From Mesorhizobium loti (GTDB lineage Bacteria; Pseudomonadota; Alphaproteobacteria; Rhizobiales; Rhizobiaceae), in assembly GCF_002858745.1 (NCBI RefSeq), contig NZ_PJRO01000006.1, positions 1-64,000 of the forward strand: a stretch of 64,000 nt of DNA, written 5' to 3'. Below are positions 10,783-19,783 of the stretch, piece by piece. The position numbers and the translations under genes were made by a program. Position 1 is the first letter of the stretch. Every line of letters starts with the position of its first letter. A model generated the notes under the pieces. That model was not told the DNA's origin. It was given only the letters and a program-made list of their open reading frames with translations, and made no database searches.

Positions 10783-11093
10783 TGATCCATCTCCTTCAAC
10801 ACAGTCTTCAGCCTTTCGATGCGGTCGGGCCAGAAGGCACGGTAGCGTTCGATCCAGCCGAGAAGCGGTGACAACCCCTCCGGATCGGCTCGATAAAAGG
10901 CATTGCGCCCGACACGGCGTTCATTCACCAGCCCGGCTCCACGCAGCACTGCGAGGTGCTGGGAGACTGCGGGTTGTGAGACCGGGGTGCCGGCGTGTAA
11001 CTCCGAAACCGTCATCTCGCCTGCGGCAAGCCGCTCGAACAGTGCGCGCCGGGTGGGGTCGGCCAGAGCCTTGAAGATTTCGGATTCGATCAT
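10779..11093 (-). CDS. ArsR-family winged-helix repressor
   Basis: A 104-residue regulator. The helix-turn-helix MTVSELHAGTPVSQPAVSQH (about residues 27-46) is followed by the wing ERRVGRNAFYRADPEGL. It has no cysteines in the DNA-binding helix, so it is not a classical metal sensor. It heads a two-gene operon with the SRPBCC protein (ATGA overlap). Its own promoter holds a 16-bp palindrome between -35 and -10, consistent with autorepression. The ATG at 11093 follows closely on the predicted -10 box and has no ribosome binding site, so the mRNA may be leaderless. Confidence 0.88.
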   Translation of the reverse strand: MIESEIFKALADPTRRALFERLAAGEMTVSELHAGTPVSQPAVSQHLAVLRGAGLVNERRVGRNAFYRADPEGLSPLLGWIERYRAFWPDRIERLKTVLKEMDQ

Positions 11094-11099
11094 GCAGAA

Positions 11100-11129
11100 A
11101 GCATAAGTGAATACTTATCTGTTTGGCAA
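11100..11129 (-). promoter_or_regulatory. ArsR operon promoter with embedded operator
   Basis: On the minus strand, TTGCCA (11124-11129), an 18-bp spacer and TATGCT (11100-11105) form a good sigma-70 promoter. The palindrome ATAAGT-GAAT-ACTTAT (11103-11118) lies in the spacer and overlaps the -10 box. The predicted start site is at or next to the ATG. Confidence 0.55.
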
Positions 11130-11212
11130 CAGCCATTTCCGCAGATGAGTGGAAATGTGTGGCGTGGCCCGGTTTGCTGCCATTCCTTGACAAGTCGACG
11201 CATTAAGAATTA

Positions 11213-11227
11213 GAACATAAAAAGAAC
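11213..11227. promoter_or_regulatory. LexA (SOS) box upstream of ssb
   Basis: GAAC-ATAAAAA-GAAC is an exact GAAC-N7-GAAC LexA operator, 100 bp upstream of the ssb start. Confidence 0.75.
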
Positions 11228-11327
11228 AAAAACCTTGTGGGAAAGGCGTGTCCGTGGAGGCGGGCAGGCCCCTCAGCCTATATGGTGCGGCAAGAAATCT
11301 GGTTTCGGACGAGCGCGGAGAAATATG

Positions 11328-11858
11328 ATGGCTGGTAGCGTCAACAAGGTCATTTTGGTGGGCAATCTGGGCGCGGACCCTGAAATCCGCCGGCTGAACT
11401 CTGGTGAGCCGGTCGTCAACATCCGCATCGCAACCTCGGAAAGCTGGCGCGACAAGAACTCAGGTGAACGCAAGGAAAAGACCGAATGGCATAACGTCGT
11501 CATCTTCAACGACCAGCTCGCCAAGGTGGCTGAGCAATATCTGAAGAAAGGTATGAAGGTCTACGTCGAGGGTCAGCTGCAAACCCGCAAATGGCAGGAC
11601 CAGAGCGGCCAGGAGCGCTACACGACCGAAGTCGTGCTGCAGAAATTCCGTGGCGAGTTGCAGATGCTCGACGCGCGCGGTCAAGGTGACGGCGGCCAGG
11701 TCGGTTATTCCGGTGGCAACCGCGACAGCTTCGGCCAGTCCGGTCCGGGTGACACCGGCGGCGGCCGCAGCTCCGGCGGTAGTTTCGGTGGTGGGAACGG
11801 CAACCGTGGCGGGGGCGGTGGTGGCTCGCGCGAACTGGATGACGAGATCCCGTTCTGA
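11328..11858 (+). CDS. ssb: Single-stranded DNA-binding protein
   Basis: A 176-residue SSB. The OB-fold spans residues 1-110 ([53 protein letters not shown]). A glycine-rich flexible linker follows, and the C-terminal acidic tip DDEIPF recruits repair and replication partners. I chose ATG 11328 (MAGSVNKV); the ATG at 11325 directly before it is equally possible, with GGAG just upstream. A longer frame starting at 11235 adds residues not found in SSBs. The LexA box at 11213 indicates SOS induction, as for ssb in other bacteria. Confidence 0.96.
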   Translation: MAGSVNKVILVGNLGADPEIRRLNSGEPVVNIRIATSESWRDKNSGERKEKTEWHNVVIFNDQLAKVAEQYLKKGMKVYVEGQLQTRKWQDQSGQERYTTEVVLQKFRGELQMLDARGQGDGGQVGYSGGNRDSFGQSGPGDTGGGRSSGGSFGGGNGNRGGGGGGSRELDDEIPF

Positions 11859-11926
11859 TCTTTGCAGGCTGGGCTCTCCCGGCCGACACTCCGAAAATAT
11901 GTGACCCCAGCTAAGGAGCCCTAGGC

Positions 11927-12841
11927 ATGAGCGCAGTGACACGCGTGATGGCTTTCGGCCTGCTGTTCCTGGTTATGTTGTCCGCTGCTGTTTCGGCGGC
12001 GGAGCGGCTCGACGACAAACCGCGTGTCGCAGTTGTGTCGGCATTTCCGCCCGAATGGGTGGCGCTGCAGGCCGATCTTTCCGATCGAGCCGAACATGTA
12101 ATCAATGGCCGCAAATTCATCACCGGCAAGCTTGCCGGCAAGGATGTGGTGTTGTTTCTGAGCGGCGTCAGCATGGTCAATGCGGCGATGACCACGCAGT
12201 CCGCGCTCGACCGGTTTGTCGTTACCTCGGTTGTCTTCTCTGGCATAGCAGGCGGCGTCGACCCGGCGCTCAGCATCGGCGATGTCGTTGTTGCCGAGCA
12301 GTGGGGCGAATATCTGGAAGCCGTTTTCGCACGCAAAATTGGCGACGATTACGAAATTCCGCCCTTTATTCCAAAGGATCAGTTCGCCGGTTACGGCATG
12401 ATCGTACCGCGTTCGGTGACGGTCACCCGTACGGGTGGCGAGGAAACGAAGTTCTGGTTTCCGTCCGATCCAGCCTTGCTTGAGACAGCCCGCAAGGTTG
12501 CATCCAAGCTCGATCTGCAAGCCTGCGCGCCGGAAAATAAATGCCTTGCCAAATCACCGAAGATCATCGTCGGCGGCAACGGCGTTTCTGGCCAGGCCTT
12601 CGTCGACAACGCCGAATTCCGTGAATATGTGCACAAAACCTTCGATGCCAAGGTGCTCGACATGGAAAGTGCCGCGGTCGCGCATGTGACCTACAGCAAC
12701 AGTGTTCCGTTCCTGGCGGTGCGCAGCCTGTCCGATCTCGCCGGTGGTGGCGAAGGCGCCAATCAGATGGCAACATTCATGGCGCTGGCGTCAACAAACT
12801 CTGCCAATGTCGTCAAGGCGTTGCTGGCCGAAATGCCGTAA
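11927..12841 (+). CDS. Secreted MTA/SAH nucleosidase-like phosphorylase-superfamily protein
   Basis: A 304-residue protein with a clear signal peptide (residues 1-25, cleavage near AVSAA) followed by a nucleoside phosphorylase/MTAN domain. Visible motifs are VVSAFPPEWVAL near the N-terminus, VVFSGIAGGVDPALSIGDVVVA, the nucleoside-binding LDMESAAVAHV and the VRSLSDLAGG segment, whose Asp matches the catalytic Asp of MTAN. Cytoplasmic MTAN is about 230 residues with no signal; this one has an insert near residues 130-205 with two cysteines (Cys200 and Cys206 region) that could form a disulfide. Substrate is unknown; a periplasmic purine-nucleoside role is inferred. Confidence 0.8.
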   Translation: MSAVTRVMAFGLLFLVMLSAAVSAAERLDDKPRVAVVSAFPPEWVALQADLSDRAEHVINGRKFITGKLAGKDVVLFLSGVSMVNAAMTTQSALDRFVVTSVVFSGIAGGVDPALSIGDVVVAEQWGEYLEAVFARKIGDDYEIPPFIPKDQFAGYGMIVPRSVTVTRTGGEETKFWFPSDPALLETARKVASKLDLQACAPENKCLAKSPKIIVGGNGVSGQAFVDNAEFREYVHKTFDAKVLDMESAAVAHVTYSNSVPFLAVRSLSDLAGGGEGANQMATFMALASTNSANVVKALLAEMP

Positions 12842-12870
12842 GGCGAACGAAAGCAGGTAAGGACACAAAG

Positions 12871-13296
12871 ATGAAGGCGCGTATCAAGTGGGTCGAGGGT
12901 CGCACATTTGTGGGTGAGTCCGGCAGTGGCCACAAGCTGGTTCTTGGCACGACGCATGGCGATGACGGCAAGACGCCGGGCCCCAGCCCGATGGAGCTTC
13001 TGTTGATCGGTACGGGCGGCTGCTCGGCCATCGATGTCGTGCACATCCTGGAAAAGGGTCGCGAGCAGGTCGAGGATTGCGTCGTTGAGCTCGATTCCGA
13101 CCGTGCACCGACCGATCCGAAGGTGTTCACGCGCATCCACATGCATTTTATCGTCAGGGGCAGGGGGCTGTCGCACGATAAGGTCAAACGGGCGGTTCAG
13201 CTGTCGGCCGAAAAATACTGCTCGGCCTCGATCATGATGGGCAAGACTGCGACGGTGACGCACGATTTCGAAGTGGTCGATACGGCCGCTGCATAA
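12871..13296 (+). CDS. OsmC family peroxidase-like protein
   Basis: A 141-residue OsmC-fold protein. Two conserved cysteines, Cys51 (TGGCSAIDV) and Cys117 (EKYCSAS), match the redox pair that reduces organic peroxides in OsmC/Ohr. The short N-terminal region and the PGPSPMELLLIG motif put it in the YhfA-like branch, whose substrate is poorly known. It starts 29 bp after the nucleosidase gene on the same strand and may be co-transcribed. Start ATG 12871. Confidence 0.88.
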   Translation: MKARIKWVEGRTFVGESGSGHKLVLGTTHGDDGKTPGPSPMELLLIGTGGCSAIDVVHILEKGREQVEDCVVELDSDRAPTDPKVFTRIHMHFIVRGRGLSHDKVKRAVQLSAEKYCSASIMMGKTATVTHDFEVVDTAAA

Positions 13297-13341
13297 GGTT
13301 TACGTGGCCCAGCCGCGTGACCGTGCGTTGATCGCATCTAC

Positions 13342-13971
13342 TTAGCTTGCTGCCAGCGCCTTGATGCCGTCGGCGACGAACTGGACGGCGAGCGCTGCCA
13401 GGATGACGCCAAGCAGTCTGGTCAGGATCGAGCGTCCGGTTTGCCCAAGAATGCCGTCGATGCGCTCCGCCAGCACGAACACCAGATAGGTGATGAGCAG
13501 ACAGGCGAGGATGATGGCCAGCAGCGACAGCTGACCGCCAATGCCCTGGAACGAACTCGATAACAGGACCGTGGCCGAGATCGCGCCCGGCCCGGCGATC
13601 AAGGGTATGGCCAGCGGGAAGGCCGCGATGTTGTGGATGTGATCCTTGGTGATCGCCACATCCGCACTTTTCTCCTTACGGTCCTGCCGGCGCTCGAAGA
13701 CCATCTCGAAAGCGATGAAGAACAGCAGGAAGCCGCCAGCCACTCGGAAGGCCGGCAGCGTGATGCCGAACACTGAAAGGATCGAAGCGCCGGCCACTGC
13801 AAACAGCGCGATGACCAGAAAGCCGATAATCGAGGCGCGGACAGATACCTGGCTGCGCTGCTCGCGGTTCATGCCGCGCGTTACTGCGAGAAAAAGCGGC
13901 GCCAGTCCCGGCGGGTCGATGGTCACCAGCAGCGTCACGAAGGCGTTGAAAAGGCTCTCATAGCTCGGCAT
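13342..13971 (-). CDS. MarC family integral membrane protein
   Basis: About 209 residues with six hydrophobic segments, typical of MarC/UPF0056 inner-membrane proteins. Diagnostic blocks are LLVTIDPPGLAPLFLAVT near the N-terminus and FPLAIPLIAGPGAISATVLL in the middle. The role is unknown; the original link to antibiotic resistance has not held up. I chose ATG 13971 (MPSYESLF) because AGGGGAA lies just upstream; an in-frame start at 13998 adds nine polar residues. Convergent with the OsmC gene. Confidence 0.88.
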   Translation of the reverse strand: MPSYESLFNAFVTLLVTIDPPGLAPLFLAVTRGMNREQRSQVSVRASIIGFLVIALFAVAGASILSVFGITLPAFRVAGGFLLFFIAFEMVFERRQDRKEKSADVAITKDHIHNIAAFPLAIPLIAGPGAISATVLLSSSFQGIGGQLSLLAIILACLLITYLVFVLAERIDGILGQTGRSILTRLLGVILAALAVQFVADGIKALAAS

Positions 13972-14055
13972 GCCGTTCCCCTCTCTCGGCGCAACCAAGT
14001 CATTGGTAGCGCGATTATGGGGGCGTTGCCAACGATCTGTCGGACAACAAGCAGA

Positions 14056-14433
14056 CTAGCTGTCTGAGCCGCAATAAGCCTCGATACGGTAGCCGTCAGG
14101 ATCGATAGCAAAGGCCGCGAAGTAGTGGTCACCGTAGTCGGCACGCAGGCCGGCCTTGCCATTGTCGCTGCCGCCGTGGGCAAGCGCCGCCGCATGGAAG
14201 GCACGTACGGCGTCCCGACTTGGGGCGGCAAAGCAGAAGTGAAGGCCTGACGCCATGTCGGCGGGCACCGGTCGCTCAACCTCGAGAACCCACAGCGCCA
14301 CCTGATCGCGGCCATAACCCAGGGACCCGGGCGCTTCGCTGAGGCAAGAATAGCCGAGCGGCACCATAACCGCGTCGTAGAAGGTCTTGGAACGCGGCTG
14401 GTCGGCGACGCCGATGGAGACATGGTCAAGCAT
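14056..14433 (-). CDS. VOC (glyoxalase/bleomycin-resistance fold) protein
   Basis: A 125-residue protein of the vicinal oxygen chelate superfamily, with paired beta-alpha-beta-beta-beta modules. MLDHVSIGVADQPRSKTFYD begins the first module and FAIDPDGYRIEAYC closes the second. Candidate metal ligands are His4, the His in SGLHFCFAA and the Glu in IEAYC. The ATG at 14433 has GAGG nine bases upstream. It lies 49 bp downstream of the hypothetical gene at 14483 on the same strand, so the two may be co-transcribed. Substrate is unknown. Confidence 0.87.
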   Translation of the reverse strand: MLDHVSIGVADQPRSKTFYDAVMVPLGYSCLSEAPGSLGYGRDQVALWVLEVERPVPADMASGLHFCFAAPSRDAVRAFHAAALAHGGSDNGKAGLRADYGDHYFAAFAIDPDGYRIEAYCGSDS

Positions 14434-14482
14434 TTTGAACCTCTTGGAATTAGGTTGTAGGTTGAAGGAAATCGGGTGGTTT

Positions 14483-15010
14483 TCAGGTCCCTCGGCGCGC
14501 CAGGAATTCCACCTGCAAGCGCCAATCCTTTCCGTCGTCACAGCGTTCGCCCAACCAGCGAAAGGAATTGTCGGTGATTTTGGTGAAGCGCCAGCGCGTC
14601 CTGACCCCGCCAGCGTCGCCGCCGATCTGGACGATGTCGGCACCTTCGGCCCGGCCCGTCTGCCGGCTGTAATATTGCGTGCGCGGATCGCTCCACAAAA
14701 TGTGCCAGGCATCGATACCTGGGTCATAGATCCGCAGCGTCGTGCCGTAGAAGGTCCAGGACCCAAGTTCGGGTGAGGGCCTGGCGTCGCGCGCAGGCAG
14801 GATCCAGACATCCTGGATGGCGCGTCCTTCCAGCGCCCAGCCGAAATGGATCTCACCACGGCCGGTCAGCAACTTGCCATCATCCGTCCAGCGTTTGGCG
14901 TCGAAGCTCCATGCACCGACGAAACGGCCATAGAGGGCGAGCTTATCGGCGTGGGCCGCGAAAGGACCTGGCGCGTACAGGGTCTCGGCGAAGGAATTTC
15001 GGTGATGCAT
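14483..15010 (-). CDS. Conserved hypothetical protein, lipocalin-like
   Basis: A 175-residue protein without a signal peptide. Alternating strands such as LYGRFVGAWSFDAKRW, GEIHFGWALEGRAIQDVW, TLRIYDPGIDAWHILW and VRTRWRFTKI suggest a small beta-barrel of the kind annotated DUF1579 or heme/lipid-binding. I am confident it is a gene but not of its family. ATG 15010 has GAGG upstream; longer in-frame starts at 15037 and 15046 exist but have no ribosome binding site. Divergent from the AraC regulator at 15095, which may control it. Confidence 0.7.
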   Translation of the reverse strand: MHHRNSFAETLYAPGPFAAHADKLALYGRFVGAWSFDAKRWTDDGKLLTGRGEIHFGWALEGRAIQDVWILPARDARPSPELGSWTFYGTTLRIYDPGIDAWHILWSDPRTQYYSRQTGRAEGADIVQIGGDAGGVRTRWRFTKITDNSFRWLGERCDDGKDWRLQVEFLARRGT

Positions 15011-15094
15011 GTCGGCCTCTAACCTGTCAGGAGACATCACCGGCATAGTGCTTGCTGGCTGTCTGGACTTGGGAAAAATTGCTAAATCGCCGTC

Positions 15095-16003
15095 ATGAGC
15101 CAGCAAGTGCGGATACTTGCCGAAGGGGCCGGATGGAGTGTCGCCGACATCGTCTGTACGGCGACGGTGGGCGAGCGACTTTTTGAGGAGGAGCATGGCT
15201 CGTTCTGCATCGCGGCCGTGATGTGCGGTACCTTCCGTTATCGCTCACAGCAAGGAACGGCGGTGATGACGCCGGGCGCAATGCTGCTCGGCAACGCAAA
15301 TGCGTGTTTTGAATGTGGGCACGAACACAGCCGTGGTGATCGCTGCTTGTCCTTCCACTTTTCTCCTGCGGTTCTGGAAGGTGTTCTAACGGATGTACCG
15401 GAAGCGCGGCGTCTGGGGTTCAATTTGCCGAATTTGCCGACTCGGCCGGAGCTTTCGGCGCTTCTCGCAGATGTCGAGGTAGCGCGCGACCATGGTGACG
15501 CCAACGAATTGGAGGAAATTGCGTTGCAGCTGGCAGGCGCAACCGCGACACTGCTGGCGGGTTCGCTAGGAAAGGCGATGAGGATCAGCCAGCGCGATGA
15601 AAAGCGGGTCGCCGAGGCGATACGCCTGATCGAAACGCGAGGCGAGGAGCAACTCTCCCTGTCCAGCATGGCCGATCAGGTTGCGACAAGCCCATACCAT
15701 TTCCTGCGTTCGTTTCGTGCGGTTGTCGGCATGACGCCATACCAGTTTCTGCTGAGAACACGGCTGCATCGCGCTGCTGTGCGGCTGCGCGCCACGGGAG
15801 AGGCGGTTACGAAAATAGCCCTCGATGCGGGTTTTGGTGACCTGTCGACCTTCAATCGCCGTTTCAGAAGGGTCATGGGACAAGCGCCGACCGAATACCG
15901 GGCATCTCGGCGGCCGGTTCCGGAATTATGCCGGCTATTATCTGGAGGTGAGAATCCTTCACGACCTTGGGTTGCTGCAAGAAAGATTTCGCCGGCCACA
16001 TAG
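15095..16003 (+). CDS. AraC-family transcriptional regulator
   Basis: 302 residues: an N-terminal cupin-like sensor (FEEEHGSFCIAAVMCGTFRYRS) and a C-terminal double helix-turn-helix (about residues 170-275), with LSLSSMADQVATSPYHFLRSFRAV and the second HTH IALDAGFGDLSTFNRRFRRVMGQAP. The sensor contains Cys73 and Cys75-type residues (ACFECGHEH), which could be a metal or redox site. It is divergent from the hypothetical/VOC pair across an 84-bp gap, a common arrangement for AraC regulators and their targets. The effector is unknown. The stop codon lies in the loop of the terminator hairpin. Confidence 0.88.
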   Translation: MSQQVRILAEGAGWSVADIVCTATVGERLFEEEHGSFCIAAVMCGTFRYRSQQGTAVMTPGAMLLGNANACFECGHEHSRGDRCLSFHFSPAVLEGVLTDVPEARRLGFNLPNLPTRPELSALLADVEVARDHGDANELEEIALQLAGATATLLAGSLGKAMRISQRDEKRVAEAIRLIETRGEEQLSLSSMADQVATSPYHFLRSFRAVVGMTPYQFLLRTRLHRAAVRLRATGEAVTKIALDAGFGDLSTFNRRFRRVMGQAPTEYRASRRPVPELCRLLSGGENPSRPWVAARKISPAT

Positions 16004-16025
16004 CTGCAAATGGCCGGCCCTTTTC
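15991..16025 (+). terminator. Terminator overlapping the AraC gene stop
   Basis: GCCGGCCA (15991-15998) pairs with TGGCCGGC (16011-16018), then CCTTTT. The TAG stop (16001-16003) lies in the loop. Confidence 0.7.
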
Positions 16026-16153
16026 ACACGGTTGCCACAATCTGCCGGAGGCCATTCCGTCCACGTTTCTTCGATCTGTCTATCTATTTGAAATAACATC
16101 AAAAATAAGCACGGGAAAACACCGGTTCCGAGGCGAAAAACCGCGCTCTCGCA

Positions 16154-16181
16154 TTGGAGAATGGCGCGGCTTTCCTATATA
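16154..16181 (+). promoter_or_regulatory. Candidate gyrA promoter
   Basis: TTGGAG (16154-16159), 16-bp spacer, TATATA (16176-16181), 24-36 bp before the possible gyrA starts. A hairpin CCGCGC...GCGCGG (16141-16169) overlaps it; on the minus strand that hairpin is followed by TTTTT, but no minus-strand gene precedes it. Confidence 0.35.
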
Positions 16182-16216
16182 AGAGGCCAGTGATTCCCAG
16201 TTGATTGCGATCCATT

Positions 16217-19012
16217 TTGACCGACCAGAAAACACCGCAAGGGCCGGACGGCCCTTCAGGCATCGAACCGATTTCCATCATCGAGGAGATGCAGCGCAGT
16301 TATCTCGATTACGCCATGAGCGTGATCGTCAGCCGCGCGCTACCCGATGTGCGCGACGGCATGAAGCCGGTGCACCGGCGCATCCTCTTTGCTTCACATG
16401 AGAGCGGCTATCACTGGAACCGCAAATATGTGAAGTCGGCGCGCCCGGTCGCCGACGTGATGGGTAAGTATCACCCGCACGGCGACGCCTCGATTTACGA
16501 CGCTTTGGTGCGCATGGCGCAGGACTGGTCGATGAGCGTGCCGCTGATCGACGGGCAGGGCAATTTCGGCTCGATCGACGGTGATCCGCCGGCGGCGATG
16601 CGCTACACGGAATCGCGCCTGACCAAGGTCGCGCATGAATTGCTGGAGGATATCGACAAGGATACCGTCGATTTCCAGGATACCTACGATGCGTCGGGGC
16701 AGGAGCCTCGTGTTTTGCCGGCGCGGTTTCCGGCGCTTTTGGTCAACGGCGCGGGCGGCATTGCCGTCGGCATGGCCACGAACATCCCGCCGCATAACCT
16801 CGTGGAAGTCTGCAACGGCGCCATCGCCGTCATGGAAAATCCGGCCATCGATCTTACCGAGCTGATGGAGATTATTCCTGGGCCGGACTTCCCGACCGGT
16901 GGCCTGATCCTTGGCCGCAGCGGCATCTACAATGCCTATTCGACCGGCCGTGGTTCGGTCGTCATGCGTGGCAAGGTGCATGTCGAGGAAATACGCGGCG
17001 ATCGCGAGGCCATCGTCATCACCGAGGTTCCCTATCAGGTGAACAAGGCCTCGATGATCGAGAAGATGGCCGAACTTGTGCGCGAAAAACGCATCGAAGG
17101 CATTTCCGATATCCGCGACGAAAGCGACCGCCAGGGCTATCGCGTGGTGATCGAGCTGAAGCGCGATGCCAATACCGAGGTGATCCTCAACCAGCTTTAC
17201 CGTTTCACGCCGCTGCAGACGTCGTTCGGCGCCAATATGGTGGCACTCAACGGCGGCAAGCCGGAAGTGATGACGCTGCTCGATATGCTGCACGCCTTCG
17301 TCGCGTTCCGCGAGGAGGTGATCAGCCGGCGAACCAAATTCCTACTGCGCAAGGCACGTGACCGTGCGCACGTCCTGGTCGGCCTGGCGATCGCTGTTGC
17401 CAACATCGATGAGGTCATCAAGGTGATCCGCAGTGCGCCTGACCCGCAGTCGGCGCGCGACCAGTTGATGACGCGCCGCTGGCCGGCTGCGGACGTCGAG
17501 GCACTGATCCACCTCATCGATGACCCGCGCCATCGCATCAACGAGGACGGCACCTACAATCTGTCCGAAGAGCAGGCCCGCGCCATTCTTGAATTGCGCC
17601 TGCAGCGCCTGACCGCGCTGGGACGCGACGAGATCGCCGACGAATTGAACAAAATTGGCGCTGAAATCGCTGATTTCCTTGAGATTTTGGCATCTCGTGC
17701 GCGCATCCAGCAAATCGTCAAGGACGAGCTCGTCGCCGTGCGCGACGAATTCGGTGGGCCGCGCCGGACTGAGATCACCGACGCCGGTTCCGACATGGAG
17801 GACGAGGACCTCATCCCGCGCGAGGACATGGTGGTTACCGTGTCGCACTCGGGCTACATCAAGCGGGTGCCTTTGTCGCTCTACAGGGCGCAACGCCGCG
17901 GTGGCAAAGGCCGCTCGGGCATGTCGACCAAGGACGAGGATTTTGTCACCAGGCTGTTCGTGGCCAACACGCACACGCCGATCCTGTTCTTCTCTTCACG
18001 CGGCATCGTCTACAAAGAAAAGGTCTGGCGCCTGCCGATCGGCAACCCGCAGTCGCGCGGCAAGGCACTGATCAACATGCTGCCGATCGAGAATGGCGAC
18101 CGCATCACGGCCATCATGCCGCTGCCGGAAGACGAGACGAGTTGGGGCGAGCTTGATGTGCTGTTCGCGACCACTCGCGGCACGGTTCGCCGCAACAAGC
18201 TTTCCGATTTCGTCGATGTGAAGCGCAACGGCAAGATTGCGATGAAATTCGACGAGGAAGGCGACGCCATTCTTGCGGTCGAGACCTGTACGGACAATGA
18301 CGACGTGTTGCTCACCGCCAACACCGGTCAGTGCATCCGCTTCCCGGTCAATGACGTGCGCGTGTTTGCCGGTCGCTCGTCACAGGGCGTGCGCGGTATC
18401 AATCTCGGCGATGGCGATCGCGCGATTTCCATGGCGATCATCGAACATGTCGACGCGGATCCGGCGGAACGTGCTGCTTATCTCAAGCGTTCGGTTGCCG
18501 AGCGTCGCCTTGCAGGCGCTGGAGAAGAGGAAGAGGTCGCCTTGACCAATGAGGAAGTGTCGGAGGAAGCGCAGCTTTCCGACGAACGCTACGAATTCCT
18601 CAAGCAGCACGAACAGTTCGTGCTCACCGTCACGGAATACGGCTATGGCAAGCGCTCTTCGTCCTACGACTTCCGCCTGACCAGCCGCGGCGGCAAGGGC
18701 ATCCGCGCCACCGATGTGTCGAAGGCGGGAGAAATCGGCCCGCTGGTGGCAGCTTTCCCGATCGGTAATGACGATCAGATCATGCTCGTTTCCGATGGTG
18801 GCCAGGTCATCCGCGTGCCGGTGCACGATATCCGGTTCGCCAGCCGCGCCACCAAGGGCGTCACTATCTTCAACACTGCCGAGGGTGAAAAGGTTGTGTC
18901 GGTGGAGCGTATTTCGGAGCCGCAGGGCGAAGATGAGCCTGGCGATGAGGAAACGGCCGAGGGAAGCGAAAATCCAGCCGAAGGTGACGCCAACGAGGGC
19001 GGAGAGGCCTGA
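16217..19012 (+). CDS. gyrA: DNA gyrase subunit A
   Basis: A 931-residue GyrA, the DNA-cleaving subunit of gyrase. The winged-helix/tower region holds the catalytic Tyr130 in PPAAMRYTE. The quinolone region reads [10 protein letters not shown]: Ala91 replaces the Ser83 of E. coli and Asp95 (Asp87) is kept. The C-terminal pinwheel contains the GyrA-box QRRGGKG. The tail beyond the pinwheel is acidic and about 35 residues long. There is no ATG near the N-terminus; TTG 16217 ([11 protein letters not shown]) fits relatives, and TTG 16205 is an in-frame alternative. No clear ribosome binding site precedes either, so the start is uncertain. Confidence 0.96.
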   Translation: MTDQKTPQGPDGPSGIEPISIIEEMQRSYLDYAMSVIVSRALPDVRDGMKPVHRRILFASHESGYHWNRKYVKSARPVADVMGKYHPHGDASIYDALVRMAQDWSMSVPLIDGQGNFGSIDGDPPAAMRYTESRLTKVAHELLEDIDKDTVDFQDTYDASGQEPRVLPARFPALLVNGAGGIAVGMATNIPPHNLVEVCNGAIAVMENPAIDLTELMEIIPGPDFPTGGLILGRSGIYNAYSTGRGSVVMRGKVHVEEIRGDREAIVITEVPYQVNKASMIEKMAELVREKRIEGISDIRDESDRQGYRVVIELKRDANTEVILNQLYRFTPLQTSFGANMVALNGGKPEVMTLLDMLHAFVAFREEVISRRTKFLLRKARDRAHVLVGLAIAVANIDEVIKVIRSAPDPQSARDQLMTRRWPAADVEALIHLIDDPRHRINEDGTYNLSEEQARAILELRLQRLTALGRDEIADELNKIGAEIADFLEILASRARIQQIVKDELVAVRDEFGGPRRTEITDAGSDMEDEDLIPREDMVVTVSHSGYIKRVPLSLYRAQRRGGKGRSGMSTKDEDFVTRLFVANTHTPILFFSSRGIVYKEKVWRLPIGNPQSRGKALINMLPIENGDRITAIMPLPEDETSWGELDVLFATTRGTVRRNKLSDFVDVKRNGKIAMKFDEEGDAILAVETCTDNDDVLLTANTGQCIRFPVNDVRVFAGRSSQGVRGINLGDGDRAISMAIIEHVDADPAERAAYLKRSVAERRLAGAGEEEEVALTNEEVSEEAQLSDERYEFLKQHEQFVLTVTEYGYGKRSSSYDFRLTSRGGKGIRATDVSKAGEIGPLVAAFPIGNDDQIMLVSDGGQVIRVPVHDIRFASRATKGVTIFNTAEGEKVVSVERISEPQGEDEPGDEETAEGSENPAEGDANEGGEA

Positions 19013-19075
19013 TCGGTTTACCCGGCCTGGCGCATGAGCCATCCCGGGTAAGTGCAAATACCGCATAATGTTTCT

Positions 19076-19110
19076 GAAAGGGCGGCTTTCCCAAGCCGCC
19101 CTTTCATTTT
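19076..19110 (+). terminator. gyrA terminator
   Basis: GAAAGGGCGGCTT and AAGCCGCCCTTTC form a perfect 13-bp stem with a 4-nt loop, followed by ATTTTT. Confidence 0.9.
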
Positions 19111-19278
19111 TGAAGATTTGGCTTCTGGCTGTCGCGCTGCTGCATCCCCGATCCATGGGGTCGGTGGTACGTCATCGCTCCGGTCCTTGCTCAATCAACT
19201 TCGAGAGGCTGGTGCATTGGGCTGCCTGTGATCAGCGCTATGGTGTCGGATAGGTTCACCCTCGGGCATGTGAAGACG

Positions 19279-19752
19279 ATGGAGCAGGATCAACCCATTC
19301 TCCGCCAGGCAGATCCATCCGATATCGGGGCGGTGGCAGCTCTGACTGAGCAAGCCTACGCGGTCTATACGCAATTGCTTGGCGCGCCGCCCATCCCGGT
19401 CACTGAGGATTACGGGCCGCGTATCGAGGCGGGGCAGGTGTGGCTGCTTGAGATTTCAGGCAAGCTGGCGGGGCTGATCGTTCTGGAACGACACGCCGAT
19501 CATATCCTGATCTTTTCCGTGGCCGTAGCGCCGGAGTTCCAAGGGAAGAAACTGGGTGTCCGATTGCTCGACTGGGCCGAGACAAAGGCAGGCGAAGCCG
19601 AACTCGATCTGGTCAAGCTCTATACGAACGCCAGGATGGAGCGAAATATCGCGCTTTATTCGGCATATGGCTATCGGGAGACCGGCAGGCGGGCCAATCC
19701 GAAACGTCCGGGTTGGACAGTGGTGGATATGGAAAAGCGGCTGGCCCGCTAA
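19279..19752 (+). CDS. GNAT family N-acetyltransferase
   Basis: About 157 residues. The acetyl-CoA-binding motif A region reads FSVAVAPEFQGKKLGVRLLDWAE (VAPxxQGKxxG), followed by KLYTNARMERNIALYSAYGY, the typical motif B ending in a YxxxGY pattern. The start is uncertain: ATG 19279 (MEQDQPILRQADP) begins right before the first GNAT strand; in-frame GTG 19228 and ATG 19240 give longer forms. Substrate unknown. It stands alone between the gyrA terminator and a small membrane protein on the opposite strand. Confidence 0.87.
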   Translation: MEQDQPILRQADPSDIGAVAALTEQAYAVYTQLLGAPPIPVTEDYGPRIEAGQVWLLEISGKLAGLIVLERHADHILIFSVAVAPEFQGKKLGVRLLDWAETKAGEAELDLVKLYTNARMERNIALYSAYGYRETGRRANPKRPGWTVVDMEKRLAR

Positions 19753-19783
19753 TGCGGGCGAGGCGGGTCGCGGTGGTGCCTAA

